From NCBI GenBank assembly GCA_010645155.1, contig JAAGOF010000064.1:2180612-2244611 (forward strand): DNA of 64,000 nucleotides, read 5' to 3'. Below, piece by piece: positions 1 through 13,000 of the stretch. The stretch comes from Tigriopus japonicus (lineage: Eukaryota > Arthropoda > Copepoda > Harpacticoida > Harpacticidae). Each line of letters starts with the position of its first letter. The stretch's first letter is position 1. The notes beneath the pieces were generated by a model. The model was given only the letters and a program-made list of their open reading frames with translations. It did no database searches and had not been told where the DNA came from. The position numbers were made by a program, and so were the translations under genes.

Positions 1-600
1 GCGAAGAAACTCAAACTTGATGACGACCACTTTGATTTGAATGAAGCAGATCTCGACAACGGCGACCAAGTCGATGACAAATCCAAGCGTAAATCCGAAA
101 TTCAAAATGAAATCCGAGCCTTGAAAAAACAGATCCGATCGCGAGACAAAGAAAAAGAAGTCAAGTCCAGTTCCAAAACTGAGCCCGAAGATCGCTTGAC
201 CGAAGAAGAACGAAAGAACGATATGCTGAGGAAATATCATGAGGAACAGAAGAAATATGCCCAAAAAGCCAAAGCTCCCAAGAAAGGTTCGGATCGCGAG
301 GCCCTGACCATGAAATTGCTGGAAAAATTCAAATCCAAACTTCATAATGTCAAAGAGGATGACGAAGACAAAGCCGCAAAAGATCTCAAAAGTAAAGAGA
401 AAGAAAAGGAAGGCGACGATGATGATTTCGATGGGGATGAATGGATGAAAAAAGAGCTCAAGTTTGTGGAGGAAAACCCGGTCTTGGCTAAAGATGCCAA
501 CACAAAAGACGACGATTGGTTTGATATCTATGACCCGCGGAATCCTGTCAATAAACGCAGACGAAACGAAGATTCCAAAAAGAAGTCCCGTCGCCATTAA
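1..600 (+). CDS. CWC27: CWC27 spliceosome-associated protein, C-terminal part
   Basis: The frame is open from base 1 to the TAA at 598-600, so about 199 C-terminal residues are present and the cyclophilin domain lies to the left of the window. What is seen is a highly charged Lys/Glu/Asp-rich region with coiled-coil character, ending in an acidic block and the tail YDPRNPVNKRRR. That tail is a hallmark of CWC27/SDCCAG10, a cyclophilin-like protein of the activated spliceosome that acts in the nucleus. No intron is visible in the part present. The next gene starts 122 bp downstream on the same strand. Confidence 0.88.
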   Translation, partial: AKKLKLDDDHFDLNEADLDNGDQVDDKSKRKSEIQNEIRALKKQIRSRDKEKEVKSSSKTEPEDRLTEEERKNDMLRKYHEEQKKYAQKAKAPKKGSDREALTMKLLEKFKSKLHNVKEDDEDKAAKDLKSKEKEKEGDDDDFDGDEWMKKELKFVEENPVLAKDANTKDDDWFDIYDPRNPVNKRRRNEDSKKKSRRH

Positions 601-721
601 ACGTTTGATTTGTCTTCTTCCAGGTTTCTGCCCAATGTTTGTTCGGAATCCATCGTGAGAGAAACCTTGGTATACGACAAATATTCTTACATATATTTGC
701 TTGTACCCTCTGAAGTTCACC

Positions 722-2755
722 ATGTCGTTTGAAGAGGGCTTAAACCAGCCTTCGAGGCAAAAATGGAAGTCCAAAGCCATTGAAAAACACGCCAAAGACG
801 AACCTGGAGGCTCACGAACGTCTAAAAGTAGTTCAGTCTACTCTACTCGTAACAGCAAAATATGTCATAGTGACGAGGATGAGGAGGAAATAGATGATCC
901 AGACTGGCAAGGTAACCTTGAAGAGAGTATCGAGAATTGCCGATTTTGCCAAATTCAAGTGTCCGGTGTGAAGGAGCTTCTCAAACACGTGGAAAGTTCA
1001 CCGAGTTGCCGGAAGGAATACACTCCTTCAGAACTGACCCAAGGCCACTCTAAACTGAAGTATGACAAAAAGGGAGCCATATCGGTGGAAAAAGCGCGAC
1101 TTAAACGGATCAGCAACTACTACGAAAACCGAGAGAGTAAGCTTCAAAAAGCCAAAGAATACTACCGGAAGAACCGTGATGAAATCACGCGAAAAAAACG
1201 AGCCAACTATCTTCAAACTTCCCACGAAGATGGCTCCAATACCGATATATCAGCCTTGAGAAGAACGGCCATGGCTGACCCTGATACCCCGAAAGGTACC
1301 TTAAATATCAATCCAGATGTTGCAGTAAATTTCAAAACTTGCTTAAATAAAGATGACGATGCTCCCTCAAGCAAGATTGATCACGATTCTGAAACGGAAA
1401 TATCTACGCTAGGTCCGGAAGTCAGTCTAACTGGTCGATTTATAGCCCAAGCCGAATTGGACTTGGCCGAAAGCTTCGTCGGAATGACTCTCAGTGGCGA
1501 TGGTGAGAGCGTCGAAATCCAATATCTCCTTCATCGACGAGATATCACTTTAACCGGGCTTCAAACGCTCTTTCACGGTGCGATGAGTGTCTTAGAACTG
1601 GATTTTAAGACCTTCTTGTCAGATAAAGGCAGTCCAATTGCCGTGATTCCCAGTACGCAAGTGCCTTTACTACGTAATAAGTATTCCAAAGAGATCATCG
1701 ACGAAGGAAAAGGCATGCTTGAAGAGTCTAAACCTGTGTGTATGCCTGAGAAGACTCGAGAAACCCATTTCATCTCGGAGCAAATGGAATCCGTTCCTCA
1801 TTCCCAATTAATCCTCAATCCCAAGCTGAAGCCTCGTGATTTTGCAGCCATCGGCCTTCAATGTCAATTTGACAACTCTGAAAGCATAATCATACCTCTT
1901 TTCACGGTGAACATGACCAATTGGCGGTTTAATACCCGCTATTTCTTCCAGCCTCTCATTCATTGGATCGGGAGTAAAGCCAAGTTCTTGGAGCTCTTGC
2001 TCAAAACTCCTTGTGGAGTTCAAGCCAAACAAGGCTTTGAGAAAGAGATCATGGATGAATGCTACTTTAACTCACTGCAACCCAAGAAAGTGGCCGTTTG
2101 CGAGCATTGCGGACTGCAATTCGAATTCAATCGGTTTCTTTTCCGAGAACTGAATCGCTACAAGAACCACGTGGAGACACATCAACTGGATTGCAAAATA
2201 TGTGGCGAAAGCTTTCCCAATGCGACCGTCCGGCGATTCCATCAACGAACTCACAAGAAAACCCATGTAAAATGCTCCAAAGAAGGCTGTAAATGGGTGG
2301 GCAACACCTCCAGTGCCCTCAATACTCACATCTATTTCGTTCACACCCGAGTTTTGTGCGATCTTTGCGGGAAAGAAGTGTCCAATCGGAACTCTCTGGA
2401 TCTCCATCGATCCACGGCTCATCAACCTCGGGAGGCCAAGTTTTGTTGCGAGATCTGTGGAAAAGGTTATCAGACCAAAGGAGTCTTGTCCAAGCATGTG
2501 AGGCGACACAATCGGGAAGATAGTCTGGTGAACAAGTGGATGAATGACAATCCTAATGACTACAAGTTCGTTTGTACCTTGCACAAGAATTGCAAAAAGT
2601 ACTTCAAGTCAGCCAAGAGATTGCGGGCACATACCAAGAACTACGAGAACAAAGATTATCCGACCAATTGCGCTAGCAATTTTCGACCCCACATGCCAGA
2701 AACTCTGGAAATTGCCCCAGAAGAGTCCAACAAGATTGAGGAACAAGATGAATAG
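722..2755 (+). CDS. C2H2 zinc-finger protein, intronless
   Basis: A 677-residue protein starting at the ATG at 722. The frame runs upstream to a TTG at 701, but no earlier ATG is seen. The N-terminal third is Ser/Lys/acidic and holds a C..C..H type finger (CRFCQIQ..). Next comes a Lys/Arg/Tyr-rich stretch with two repeats of a YY..NR..K pattern at about residues 130-170. The C-terminal third (about residues 455-645) holds roughly six C2H2 fingers, for example CKICGES..HQRTH and CDLCGKE..HRSTAH, some with irregular spacing. Tandem C2H2 fingers suggest a nuclear DNA- or RNA-binding protein. No orthologue can be named. The middle region (about residues 240-450) has no recognised domain. Confidence 0.8.
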   Translation: MSFEEGLNQPSRQKWKSKAIEKHAKDEPGGSRTSKSSSVYSTRNSKICHSDEDEEEIDDPDWQGNLEESIENCRFCQIQVSGVKELLKHVESSPSCRKEYTPSELTQGHSKLKYDKKGAISVEKARLKRISNYYENRESKLQKAKEYYRKNRDEITRKKRANYLQTSHEDGSNTDISALRRTAMADPDTPKGTLNINPDVAVNFKTCLNKDDDAPSSKIDHDSETEISTLGPEVSLTGRFIAQAELDLAESFVGMTLSGDGESVEIQYLLHRRDITLTGLQTLFHGAMSVLELDFKTFLSDKGSPIAVIPSTQVPLLRNKYSKEIIDEGKGMLEESKPVCMPEKTRETHFISEQMESVPHSQLILNPKLKPRDFAAIGLQCQFDNSESIIIPLFTVNMTNWRFNTRYFFQPLIHWIGSKAKFLELLLKTPCGVQAKQGFEKEIMDECYFNSLQPKKVAVCEHCGLQFEFNRFLFRELNRYKNHVETHQLDCKICGESFPNATVRRFHQRTHKKTHVKCSKEGCKWVGNTSSALNTHIYFVHTRVLCDLCGKEVSNRNSLDLHRSTAHQPREAKFCCEICGKGYQTKGVLSKHVRRHNREDSLVNKWMNDNPNDYKFVCTLHKNCKKYFKSAKRLRAHTKNYENKDYPTNCASNFRPHMPETLEIAPEESNKIEEQDE

Positions 2756-5700
2756 TCCAAGTTTATCACTGTTGGTTGGGCTAAAGATGCTTATATTAAG
2801 GCTTTAGGTTGGGCTAATCCAGTTTGTAATTTTTCAATGTCACAATAACATGAACATGACTTCGTTATTTTAAGGAACGTTTATTTCTACTGAGTTTCAA
2901 AAGATCATATATAAATGTTTACATTCTATTTAATTGTTTATAAATATACTTCCCTCTTGAATGAATACAAGATTTGTTAATTGTTTACCTCTCACAGACA
3001 GAAGCTTTGCAGACATTGTGCTATTCATATGCACTCGCCTCTCGAGTGTTTATGTGGCTTTCTTTTGGTATAAGAGTACCTCAGAAACATGAAACGATGG
3101 CTTTCTATTTATTTGAACGTGTCTAATACAACCTTAACCAAGAGACTACTTAAAACAAGATTGAATGTCAAGAGCTGCAAAACTGAGGCCAGTTTTATCG
3201 AACCCATCTTGTTCGTTTAAATCGCTTCTAAAATCTTTTTGACCTAAATAATTGCAACTGATCATTTTTGACGAAAAGTTACAGGAAATCAAAAGAGTCG
3301 AGCTAAAGGGAAATTACGGCGTTTTATCAAATTTCCAAGAATTCATGGCCCAAAAATTCACGGTAAGCAAAAAAGAAAATAAGTAGGTTCAAAGTATGCG
3401 ACAATGTCCCGCAAAGTTTGTCGAATGGAGATGGGAATTCCTCCAAATTAAAGTTAAAATTCCTCTACGAGGAAAAGAATCAAGAATAACAAATCACTCA
3501 TTTTTAGAGAAGAACTATTCAAGCATTGCGTTGTTAACTGTAAACATTTTGGTTTGGACCTTTTGGTCACTCAGCAAGCCCAAATATAATTCATCGTGCT
3601 TTCCAGTTGACACACTGAAGTAATTTGAGCTCCAAAACATTAATATCTACATTTCAATAAACGCAAGATAGTAAAAGGTCTAAAAATACGACACCAAAAA
3701 ACAAACGTGCTCTTAAATCTCATACTTGCGGAAGAAAGGCAATCCTGTCAGGAAAGGATTTCAGGACACAAACTGTCTTGTGTTCCAGTTACATACAGAG
3801 TAGTACAATTTGAGATTGGCCCATGACACCACTAGTTATTACTGGTGACTCGGTTGGTTTACATTGTTTTGGGCTCAGTCACTTGTGTGTGGAACACTAT
3901 GCGTAGACACAAGCACGGTTACCATTATTTGACACTCTTTAGCGTGGCGTGTCTGGTTTGTTTGTGCCACTTCATCTTCTGGGACCAGTCTTCACCATTC
4001 GTGGACCAAAGACGTGGAACACTCCTCTCAGCGAATCAATTGACAAAAATCCGTCAAAACCGAACCAAAGTGGGTGGAATAACAACGATCCATCGTCAAT
4101 GTCAGCATATGACAGACACTTTTCCTCAAGACTCGACAACGAAAACCATTGACAAGAACACTAGATTGGTATGAAGTGAAAGTTGTGGGTTGCTTGTTAA
4201 TGTACTTAGGAATGAATCCTTTTGATGAGGATGAGAGATTTGTTTTAATATGAGGAGTTGTAACTTAGGAACAGGAACCTGATCTGCATATCTAATCCAA
4301 GCTAAATTTGTCTTAGGAAGCAGATTTGAATGAGAACTCAAAGCGATGGCATCATTTTATTAGGGGGATGGAAACAGAGCTCAATAATTGTTTGAAATAG
4401 GTCGATTGTACGTAGATGACAAACATGAAAAGATTGTCGTTATCCACGTTGGTACTAAATGGTCCGTTCTGTTAAATTTAATCCTTCACTATTTATAGAA
4501 TATGACACATAAATCTTTGCTTGTTGGTAATCATCACAAAAATACTTATTTTTGTCTTACTAATAGCAAACAAAGAAGGTATACTAAATGAGATATGCTT
4601 ATCAGTTATTTGTAAACTACTTTTATATTTTACACATTTTTGTCAGGCTATGGGAAAGCATCAAAATAAATTGATTCCTTAAGGCTCTTTTTTTTGGTAA
4701 AAGTTGGTGTGCTGATGATTTGAGAAGTGCCCAAAGGACAAAGCACGATTGCCCTTTTATGTCTGGTTTCAGTGGATCCGAATTTCAAAGATGGTTCAGT
4801 GATAGTCAAAAGAGCAAATCGGGTTTTTTAACTTGATGTGAATTCTGTTTGAGTTCTTTGTGCGGGTGTTGGGAAAATCCAAGGGAGATTTTCAGTTGTC
4901 TGGATTCAATTTGGGCTTTTGGGATCGTTAGAAGACATTTGCACTAAGTAATTTTGCTAAACTATGTCATCATCAGAGTCCACGTTGGTATCTCTTGGTC
5001 CAGTCAAATTTTGAGACATTTTTCTCGTTAGCTTATGAAGGAAGCCATTCAATCTGTTCTGTAACCTTTCTTCTCCTCACCAAAGCGAAACGTCTCACAT
5101 TTCAAGGCTAGTTAATGTGACTCTAGTTTATATTGTATTCAATCAATCAACCTTTAATCATACTCACCTACACCTTCCATATCAAAAGCAGCTGATTTGG
5201 GAGTCATTTTGAAATTAGAGATCAATACAGCTCTTGAACAATACTTTTTCGAAAACAATCTGGAATCATGGGCACCCCAAATATTGGCTGAATCTAACCG
5301 TGGGGATCAAGTTCCTTTGGCACTATTGAGCACTCGTATGGAAAAGTGTAAAAGCTAAAAGTTGCTGATTGAATAATGTTCAACAAAAACCATTTTTAGA
5401 CGTTGTTCTTAGATTTCGGAAAAGTGAAGATATAGGTATAAAATTTTGTTTTGTTTGTGGCAAAGATTTATGTGTCAGAGGGTACTTCCTTAACGTAATC
5501 AAAAGCTTACTACTGTTTAGTAGAAATAAGTTGTACACTCTGTGGAAGTTTATGGCCTTGAGACTTTGTTTGTTGTAAGTACAAGTCTACGTAGAGCTAC
5601 GAGGAGTATTCATTGAGGGCACTACAAGAAAAGGCAATTATTCTTTCATTTTATGGCTTGGCGGAGAATTATTCTAGCTAATGATGGAAAAGACTTGGCT

Positions 5701-5795
5701 TCGTAAGCAAGTACTTCAGATTTTTGTTGGAAAACTAAATCCATTAAAATTCCGGACATGTGAACCAAACGGAAGTCACTAACCCTTACTTTCAG
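2756..5795. other. Intergenic / upstream region
   Basis: AT-rich sequence with many stops on both strands. I see no conserved protein, RNA gene or bounded repeat. Small 5' exons of the sulfotransferase gene to the right could lie here but cannot be recognised. Confidence 0.5.
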
Positions 5796-8189
5796 GGATC
5801 CATAATGGAACATCCAGGATCTTCTTTTTTTGCCTTGTTCGGCCAACTCTGTCTGTCCCGTCTTATGGAAGTAGGTATGATTGCTTTGCAGTTTTCCCAT
5901 CAGAGATTCGCCCCAGATCGCGATGATCCCACTCGGACTTTTTGGACTTGGTTCGAGATCGTGAAGAGACAAAGGTCAGCAGCCTCAAATGGTCAGGAAT
6001 TCCCGCCCACACTCCATCCACAAAAGTTTCCATCATTGGGTCCAGACGCGATGACTCAAATCTGTTCCAGTCCATTGAATCGTAGTGTTCCCAGTCAGCG
6101 GCTCATTTACAATCGTGTTCCCAAGTGCGCTTCCTCCACTATGCAAAGTGTACTCACTCTCTTGGGTCTACGAAATGGCTTCGATTACCGAGCCTCTGGG
6201 ATCTTCTGGAAACGCCTTCATTCTACAAGTGAGGAGCGAGGCTGGATGCAGGGCGTGATTCGAGAAAATCAGAATCTCCTGAGACCTTTAGCTACTGATA
6301 GACACTTTTATTTTGTGGACATGGAGCGATATGGATCCAAACGAGTCAATTGGATCAACGTTGTTCGAGATCCCATCGACCGATTGATCTCGGAGTTTTA
6401 TTTCTTACGACATCCCAAACGATGGCAGGACCAAGACCAAAGACCTTCCCAAGTGAGTACGTTGAGGTCGGGTAAAAAAAACAGACAATATGTCGTATAT
6501 GGAACAAAGCCGATCTTGATCCTCACCGAGACATGACAACTAATGGACTTGGAACTGGACATTAAGTTGTCGTTTTTGTATCTAAATTGAGGTCATTACT
6601 AACGACAAGAGTAACTAAGAGATAAAGGATTAGGATCTGGATGAAGACTTTGTCTTTTTGGGCTTAAAATAAACAGATCTGGGTCAATGACCATGGAAAA
6701 GGAATTAATTTGAATGATGATGGTCTAAATCGGCATAATCAACCATTTGAATAACTGCCTACTTTCAAGTTCAATCTCAGTTTCTAGCTGGTCTGTTGCT
6801 TAAGCCATTCTCCGCTAATCTCAAATTTTATTTCAGCAACATTTGAGTGCTAACATATTGTTCATGAAAGGTAATTTACAGGGGAACATTCGCAAATTCT
6901 AAGATCTAACTTGTTACCAAGACGCCAAATTTGAGATCTCTGACGTGGAACATTGTCTCTGTAAAAATGAAAGTCGGTGCGAAAAAATGAAATATAATGC
7001 ACCACATTTTGATTTTAAAAAGGCAAAAAATGCAATAAAATGCATCAAATTTTGATGAGAAAACAAAAATGCAATCAAATGCATCAAATTTTGATGAGAA
7101 AACAAAAATGCACCAAATTTAGATAAAAAATGTGAAAAATGAATAAAAATGCACCAAATTTTGATAAAAATGAAATCAACAAGGAATCCAGGCTAGTTTG
7201 AATAATGAAGTCATCCTCTCTTCTATATCGGGCACCTTCATTGTTCAATCTTTTGCCCTTTACAGTAGTAGTCTTCGTCGGGAGTATGTAGGAGCTGGTC
7301 CTTTAACAGCTTTTATAGCAGGGTTAGATAAATTTTTAAGTACAATTCCCGACGCCTATTTATGTTCTCTTTTTGACACACTTGTCGCTTATCATCATTC
7401 AAAACATGACAAAACTCTTAAAAACTTCATAGTTCGTTGACAAAAATAATTAAGATCTTATTTCACTTGAACTCAATTTTAAACACAAAGTTATGAACAC
7501 TATTACATGTTGACTTCCGTAACATAACATTGAACCTAAAAGAGTAATAAAAATATTGATCAATGATCAGGCAACGAAAGGAAAACCATTGGAACAAAAG
7601 GATCGCCTTTTGCCTCCTCCTTGCTTACAACTGGTCCAAATTGCAACTCACTTTTATTCAAGCTACACTCAAGTGATCTCCATACATGCATGCAGTTTCA
7701 ACACTTTACATACAAATTGTGTTTCAGACTTGGTTCAATCTCACATTTAACGAATGTCTTCGAAATGGCATGATAGAGTGCATGTTCCATCGTGATGGCA
7801 ATTATTTGCGAGAGCTCCAGTTGACATACTTCTGTGGATCCGCTTTAGAATGTAGTCAAATAGGAAACTTCCGAGCCCTTCAACAAGCCAAATTCAATTT
7901 GGAACGATATTACTCGGTAGTGGGCGTCATGTCGGATCTTCAAACCACCCTCAGGGTTATGGAGGCCTATTTACCCGCCTTTTTTGCCGGGGCTGAACAA
8001 CTATTTCAAAGAATGATGTCACCCAATGGGGAGGAATACACGGCAAACCAGGGGATGAAACGAAACACAACCTTAGATCGAAGGCTGTACGAAAGTTTGA
8101 AATCAAACTTGTCGACGGAATATCAATTCTATGAGTTTGCTTTGAAGCGATTAATCGATCAAGATCGCCACGTTCGCACGTTGAAATGA
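5796..8189 (+). CDS. Uronyl 2-O-sulfotransferase-like (UST/pipe family)
   Basis: Two exons join in phase 0. Exon A follows an acceptor ending at 5795, uses the ATG at 5805 and ends at 6452 before GTGAGT. Exon B runs from 7728 (after a TTTCAG acceptor) to the TGA at 8187-8189. The product is 369 residues, close to the roughly 400 of UST. PAPS-binding signatures are visible: RVPKCASSTMQ (about 104-114, 5'-phosphosulfate loop) and NVVRDPIDRLISEF (about 185-198, 3'-phosphate loop). Exon B carries the family-typical NECL..G..EC segment and the ERYYSVVGV stretch. Family members are Golgi type II membrane enzymes that sulfate the 2-OH of uronic acids in chondroitin/dermatan or heparan chains. The N-terminus has only a weak hydrophobic stretch, so an upstream exon with the true anchor is possible. 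UST versus HS2ST cannot be settled by eye. Confidence 0.78.
6975..7171. repeat. AT-rich tandem repeat in sulfotransferase intron
   Basis: Imperfect tandem units of about 45 bp built on AATGCATCAAATTTTGATGA and AAACAAAAATGCAC. They lie inside the 1,275-bp intron (6453-7727) of the sulfotransferase gene. The core ATCAAATTTTGAT is palindromic. No target duplication was found. Confidence 0.65.
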
Positions 8190-8968
8190 ATAACAGGCGA
8201 AAGTGTTGTTCAGAAAATATGTTTATTTCTCACTCATAATCGCATTGAAGGAACTTTACATGTGATTATTAATTTCGTTGAGACTCCTTTTGGGATAACA
8301 TGCAATCAAATAGATCAACTATGGGGCGAGAATGAAGCTAGTTCGACCATATTCAATAGTTCAGGGGATTGTACACGGAACATACAAACAAGAGAACCCC
8401 ACTTTGACACAACATTAGAAAAAAGAAAGCATAGTATTGGTATGACCTTCACTTGGAAATCAATGGTAATCGTTGAATCAAGTCAAGGACAAGGCCGTCC
8501 TGGCAATTGGCTTTTTCCCTCTTTACTGTTTACCAAGCTTAATAGCCTTGAAAATGGACTTTCCAGTACCATGCAATCTCAGCCAATCGTCAGTTTTTTT
8601 CCAGCTCAAACAATAAGGAGAACCTGTTCGTGTTCAAAATAGCCAGTTGTTCACCTTACTATTCGACATGTTTCTTTTACATCGTTGCAATTGAAGTGGT
8701 TCCCATTTCAAAGGAAAACTTTTGAGCGGAAGTGGAAATCCTGTCCTCATTTCAGCGGGGCCAGTGGGGAAAAATCTCCAAACGAAGTGCAAATACTTTC
8801 TTCTTGGATTTGCTGTCACTCATGCTATCAAGTTTGACCATTACTTTTTCGCACTTCTGACAATGCCGCAAATATTAATATACGTCTACTATTCTGTCTG
8901 GTCGACCCAGTTACAATAGTTTTGAGGCTGCAAAAACCGGCCACGCGCAATTCGATCCATCCATCGAC
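8190..8968. other. Convergent intergenic region
   Basis: Space between the stop codons of the + strand sulfotransferase and the minus-strand receptor gene, so it should contain both 3' UTRs. No further coding signal is seen. Confidence 0.5.
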
Positions 8969-10064
8969 TTACTCCTCTTCATTGTTCTCAACCGAGGTGA
9001 CATTGAGTTCCATCGGTTTGGAGGCCGAGAATTGGACCTCTTCGGTCTCGGGGTTTCTACCCTTTTCTTGGACACTTGGACGGAACAAATGCGGACTCGA
9101 GGTCAGGATTACCACGGAGCAAATGCTCACGGCCAAGAAGAAGATCAGTAAGAGAATCCGATCCAACACCAAAGACACCTGTTTCCACTCGATGGCGAAC
9201 TTATCTCGAGCGTCGGATTCAGCGTTGCGCACTTCATTGCGGTCAATCGTGGCCGAGATTTTGTCCAAGACTTTCTCCATCAACGGGTTGCACATGGTCT
9301 CTTCCACTACAAAAAAGAGGAAATGAATGACTTAAACATTTGGTAGTGTAAAAACACTCTTCTTGACGGGAAAAAGTACTACAACAAACAGGAAAAGCCG
9401 CCGAATGATGAAGCGATGTCATTGCTATACTTTGACCTTTAACAAATGCGACACTCGGTTTGCCACAATAGTAATGTTAGGAAGGATTACGTATCAGTTA
9501 GGCAAATCTTGTCAGATTTGGGCCAGTGATAAGAAAAAAAAGAAATTCATGAACACCACGTGGTCTGTCTGTTCCCAACTGTATCATCGGCAGATGGAGA
9601 GAGATCAATGCTCGTTCCTCCATAAAATCTGTGCATTACTCCAGAGACCGGGAAATAGACCCATGGAAAGCAGTCTTTTGAAAAGAGTACTCCGAGTCGG
9701 ACAAGGATGAGTGTAGAAGTATAAAATGGAAGAGGTCAAACGGATCCTGAAAAGGCTGCGAGGTCACAGTGCGGCACAATAGGGAACAAGAGGCTCGAGG
9801 CCAATTTGATGTAATGGTATTGTTGGCTGCCCAATGGAATCACTTGTAACTACTGTCCCGTTCCTCGGCAATGGAGATGCTCAATGGGTCTCCTACGGGC
9901 ATTGGAAGCTTAGACCAACCATATTTGTGAGGAAAGGGAACCTCGACAATGAACGGAAAAAATGGGGAATGAGCACGGAACAAGGGGTCCTTCACGCATA
10001 GAAGGTCTCCTCTCCCTCCATCAAATGAGTGCATGCAGATGTTGGGATCTTACTTCTCCTATGC

Positions 10065-10096
<32 letters not shown>

Positions 10097-13000
10097 GAGA
10101 TCCATTCAAGTGGGACGGAAGCAAAGCCAGAATGGAAGTGAGAATAAAAAGATGGAAACTCTTCAAATCGACGCCACTTTTCTTGCCTCTCCTTAACTGG
10201 AATTGCGGATCATGGATAACAATGTCTTTCTTTGTCTCTGTCTCGCGTCGAAGCAAAACAAGATCATCTTCCTCAGAGACCCACTGATCCTCAATCTCAG
10301 ACCAACGGAAGATGGAGGAGAAATGGAATGAGAGAGAGAGATAGAAGCCTTTTTTATTTTGTGGCAAATGACAATCAATCTATTTTAAGGCGACAGTAAA
10401 AGAGAGCTGGCTAGAAACGAGCTCCCTCTCCTCTCTCCTATGACATCTACGGGATAAACCGTCGAACCACACGATCATGAAAAGATATAGTTTCAAAAGT
10501 TTATCTAGTGCACTTAAGAGGCCCCACACTGACTCTTAAGAGAGAGCAAGACCACCAAAACACTCCCCTGTCCCTGCCCCCAACCCACCCAAAGAGTAAA
10601 GAACTCATAGTTACCGCTTGTGACGCGTCTCATCCGACAAAGAGGTGGATTACGTCCCCCAGTTCCTCCTGCTCCATTGTTGGTCGTTGTGGTGGTGGAG
10701 GACGAGGCTGCCGCCGCCGCGGTCGTAATCAACCGCAAAGTGCTCTCCAGGGAGCCTCCAGTGTATAAATGAGAAGGTGGCGATAATAGAGCGGTCTCTT
10801 CCTCCAAAGTGGGTTGTCTTGACGGGCCTTGGGGCCGGAGAAGCAGGCGGATATTGGAGTTATCATTTCCGTTCATGGCATGGCGACCAATGTCCTCCGT
10901 TTCCAGCCTCAACTCGTTATGGTCAAGAGAGGAACTGGCATTTGATGGCGAGTCCACGGGGACGCCAGAGGGAGACAAGATACCGTTTTCATTCGCACCC
11001 GGGTGCAATATTCGATCTGAGCGAAAAATGGCAACCTCATAGATTAGTAAGCTGTCACGAGAAAAAAGGACACGAGCGAAAAAGAGGCTTAAAAAACTTT
11101 GAAGTGCAATCGAAGTTAAAAAGACTATGCCAACTAATTATTCAGTATTTTTGCCTTTTTTCCGAAAAACATACAAAGTCTGATTCTTGGTGAAACAAAT
11201 ATTACGCTTTTGTTGGATGGGTAGTCACAGTCTAGTCTGGACTATCATTTTTATGATAGGCTGACCCACTCTAAAGATGAGATGAAGCAAGATAACTAGG
11301 TCACCATTGGAAGATATTGTAGTATGCGTAGTACCGTAAAACAGGGAAAATCTTGCTTTTTCAGAGGATGAAGGGATCAGAGCCATAGGAAACAAGCTCT
11401 TGAAGACAATAAATCAGTGGCTAATATGGTATAATTTTCACAGAAATGTAAATGATTTCTCAATGAAATAAGCGATTCAAAATTGCCAAAACATGTTGTA
11501 GTGTTACAGTATTAATCGCTTGTGCAACTTATTAATGGGTTACAGAGTAATGATCATAACACCAAAAGACAATATGGCGCAAGTTTGAGGTCTATGGAGG
11601 CGGTAAATAGAAGATATAACTTTTACCTTGGTTCAAGTTAACTTGGGGTGGTTTTTGAAATTGCTCAGGCAAAGGATAAGGCAGAACCGTGGAGAGTCCA
11701 AACGAGGCTTGACTGTATCCATTCTGAAATGACGAAAGCAACATCTATTTGGCCTTGTAATTTGCCATAACAGACTCCTTTCAAAGCCCTCTCTTGATTT
11801 GATATAAAACAAACAAGCATCCCAGATCACAGCTTTTAGTGCCCCAAAGCCAACAAACCCGCTAGCTGTCGTTGTTGATCCCTTGGGCCATTGTCTTGTT
11901 GTATCTTGACAAGTCGCGATGCATATCTAATCTATCTGCCTCGCATCGTAGTAGAGTCCAAAGTGCTCGCTCGCTACTACTCACCATTCTGGCATATTTC
12001 TCATTGGCTCGCAACTCGCTGGCCTTGGCCTTCGTAGCCTGCAACGACAGACTCTTCTTGATGGACGTGTCAAAATGAAGAAACACAAACTTGGAGAGGA
12101 ATCCCAGCACCACGCTCTTGATCACGGCTGGAACTTCGTTTCCACGAACCCCGCGATGGTGAATGTTCAATGTCACTACGGCCATGGCACTGGCAAACGA
12201 CACCAGACATATCGACACGCCATAGTACAGACCTAATCGAATAATACCGTCAAACATATCCCGGATTAGACGTCATGCATTATGTCACTCACTTATCAAG
12301 GGCGTGTTTTCGGTGGGCGGGAGGCTCTCTCGGATCGTCATCAAGAACACCGTCATGGACAAGAGCGCACTGATTCCGAGAGTGACTTTCTCGCCCGATT
12401 CAGAGGGGACATAAAACACGAGCAAAGCTGAAAACAATTTGGCCGAATCTCATTAAGGGACTCAAGAAAAATAGGGCTCGAAAATAGGGTTCATTTCCGC
12501 CGTTCAAAGAACTTCATTAGGACGAGTCTTTCTCTCGACTCGCTCAACTCATTCAAAGAAAAAAAGATTATCGCCCTTTTATATATCCGTTCGGAAGCCG
12601 TTCTCACCGATGCCATTGATTAAGACACATGGAAGAATGAGATTAAACACATAGAACATGGGTCGTCGCCTCAACCGGATTGAATAGGTGATGTCATAAT
12701 AGGGTTCCTTGCAGCAGGTGTAATATTTCTCGTGACGATAAGGCACGAACTCCTCCATTTCGAACTCGCCGTTTTTCTGGTAATTGCTCGTGTCTCCAGT
12801 TACGTTAATGATGGTCATGTTGAGCTGGAAACACATAATGAAGGTTGTTTTGAATGCGAACGGCCTTTTTTCGTCATTGTTCTTTCAAGGAAATGGAGTC
12901 AGAATTTCAGAAATATGATGGGTTATGATTGGAACACTGGGATTGGGGGATAAAAAGCGTGGCCGTTATGCTGAGCTCAGGAAGACCATCATTTTTGGTC

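Noticed and set aside
10508..11042. Plus-strand open frames opposite the receptor loop exon
   Set aside because: They are antisense shadows of the coding exon at 10615-11016.
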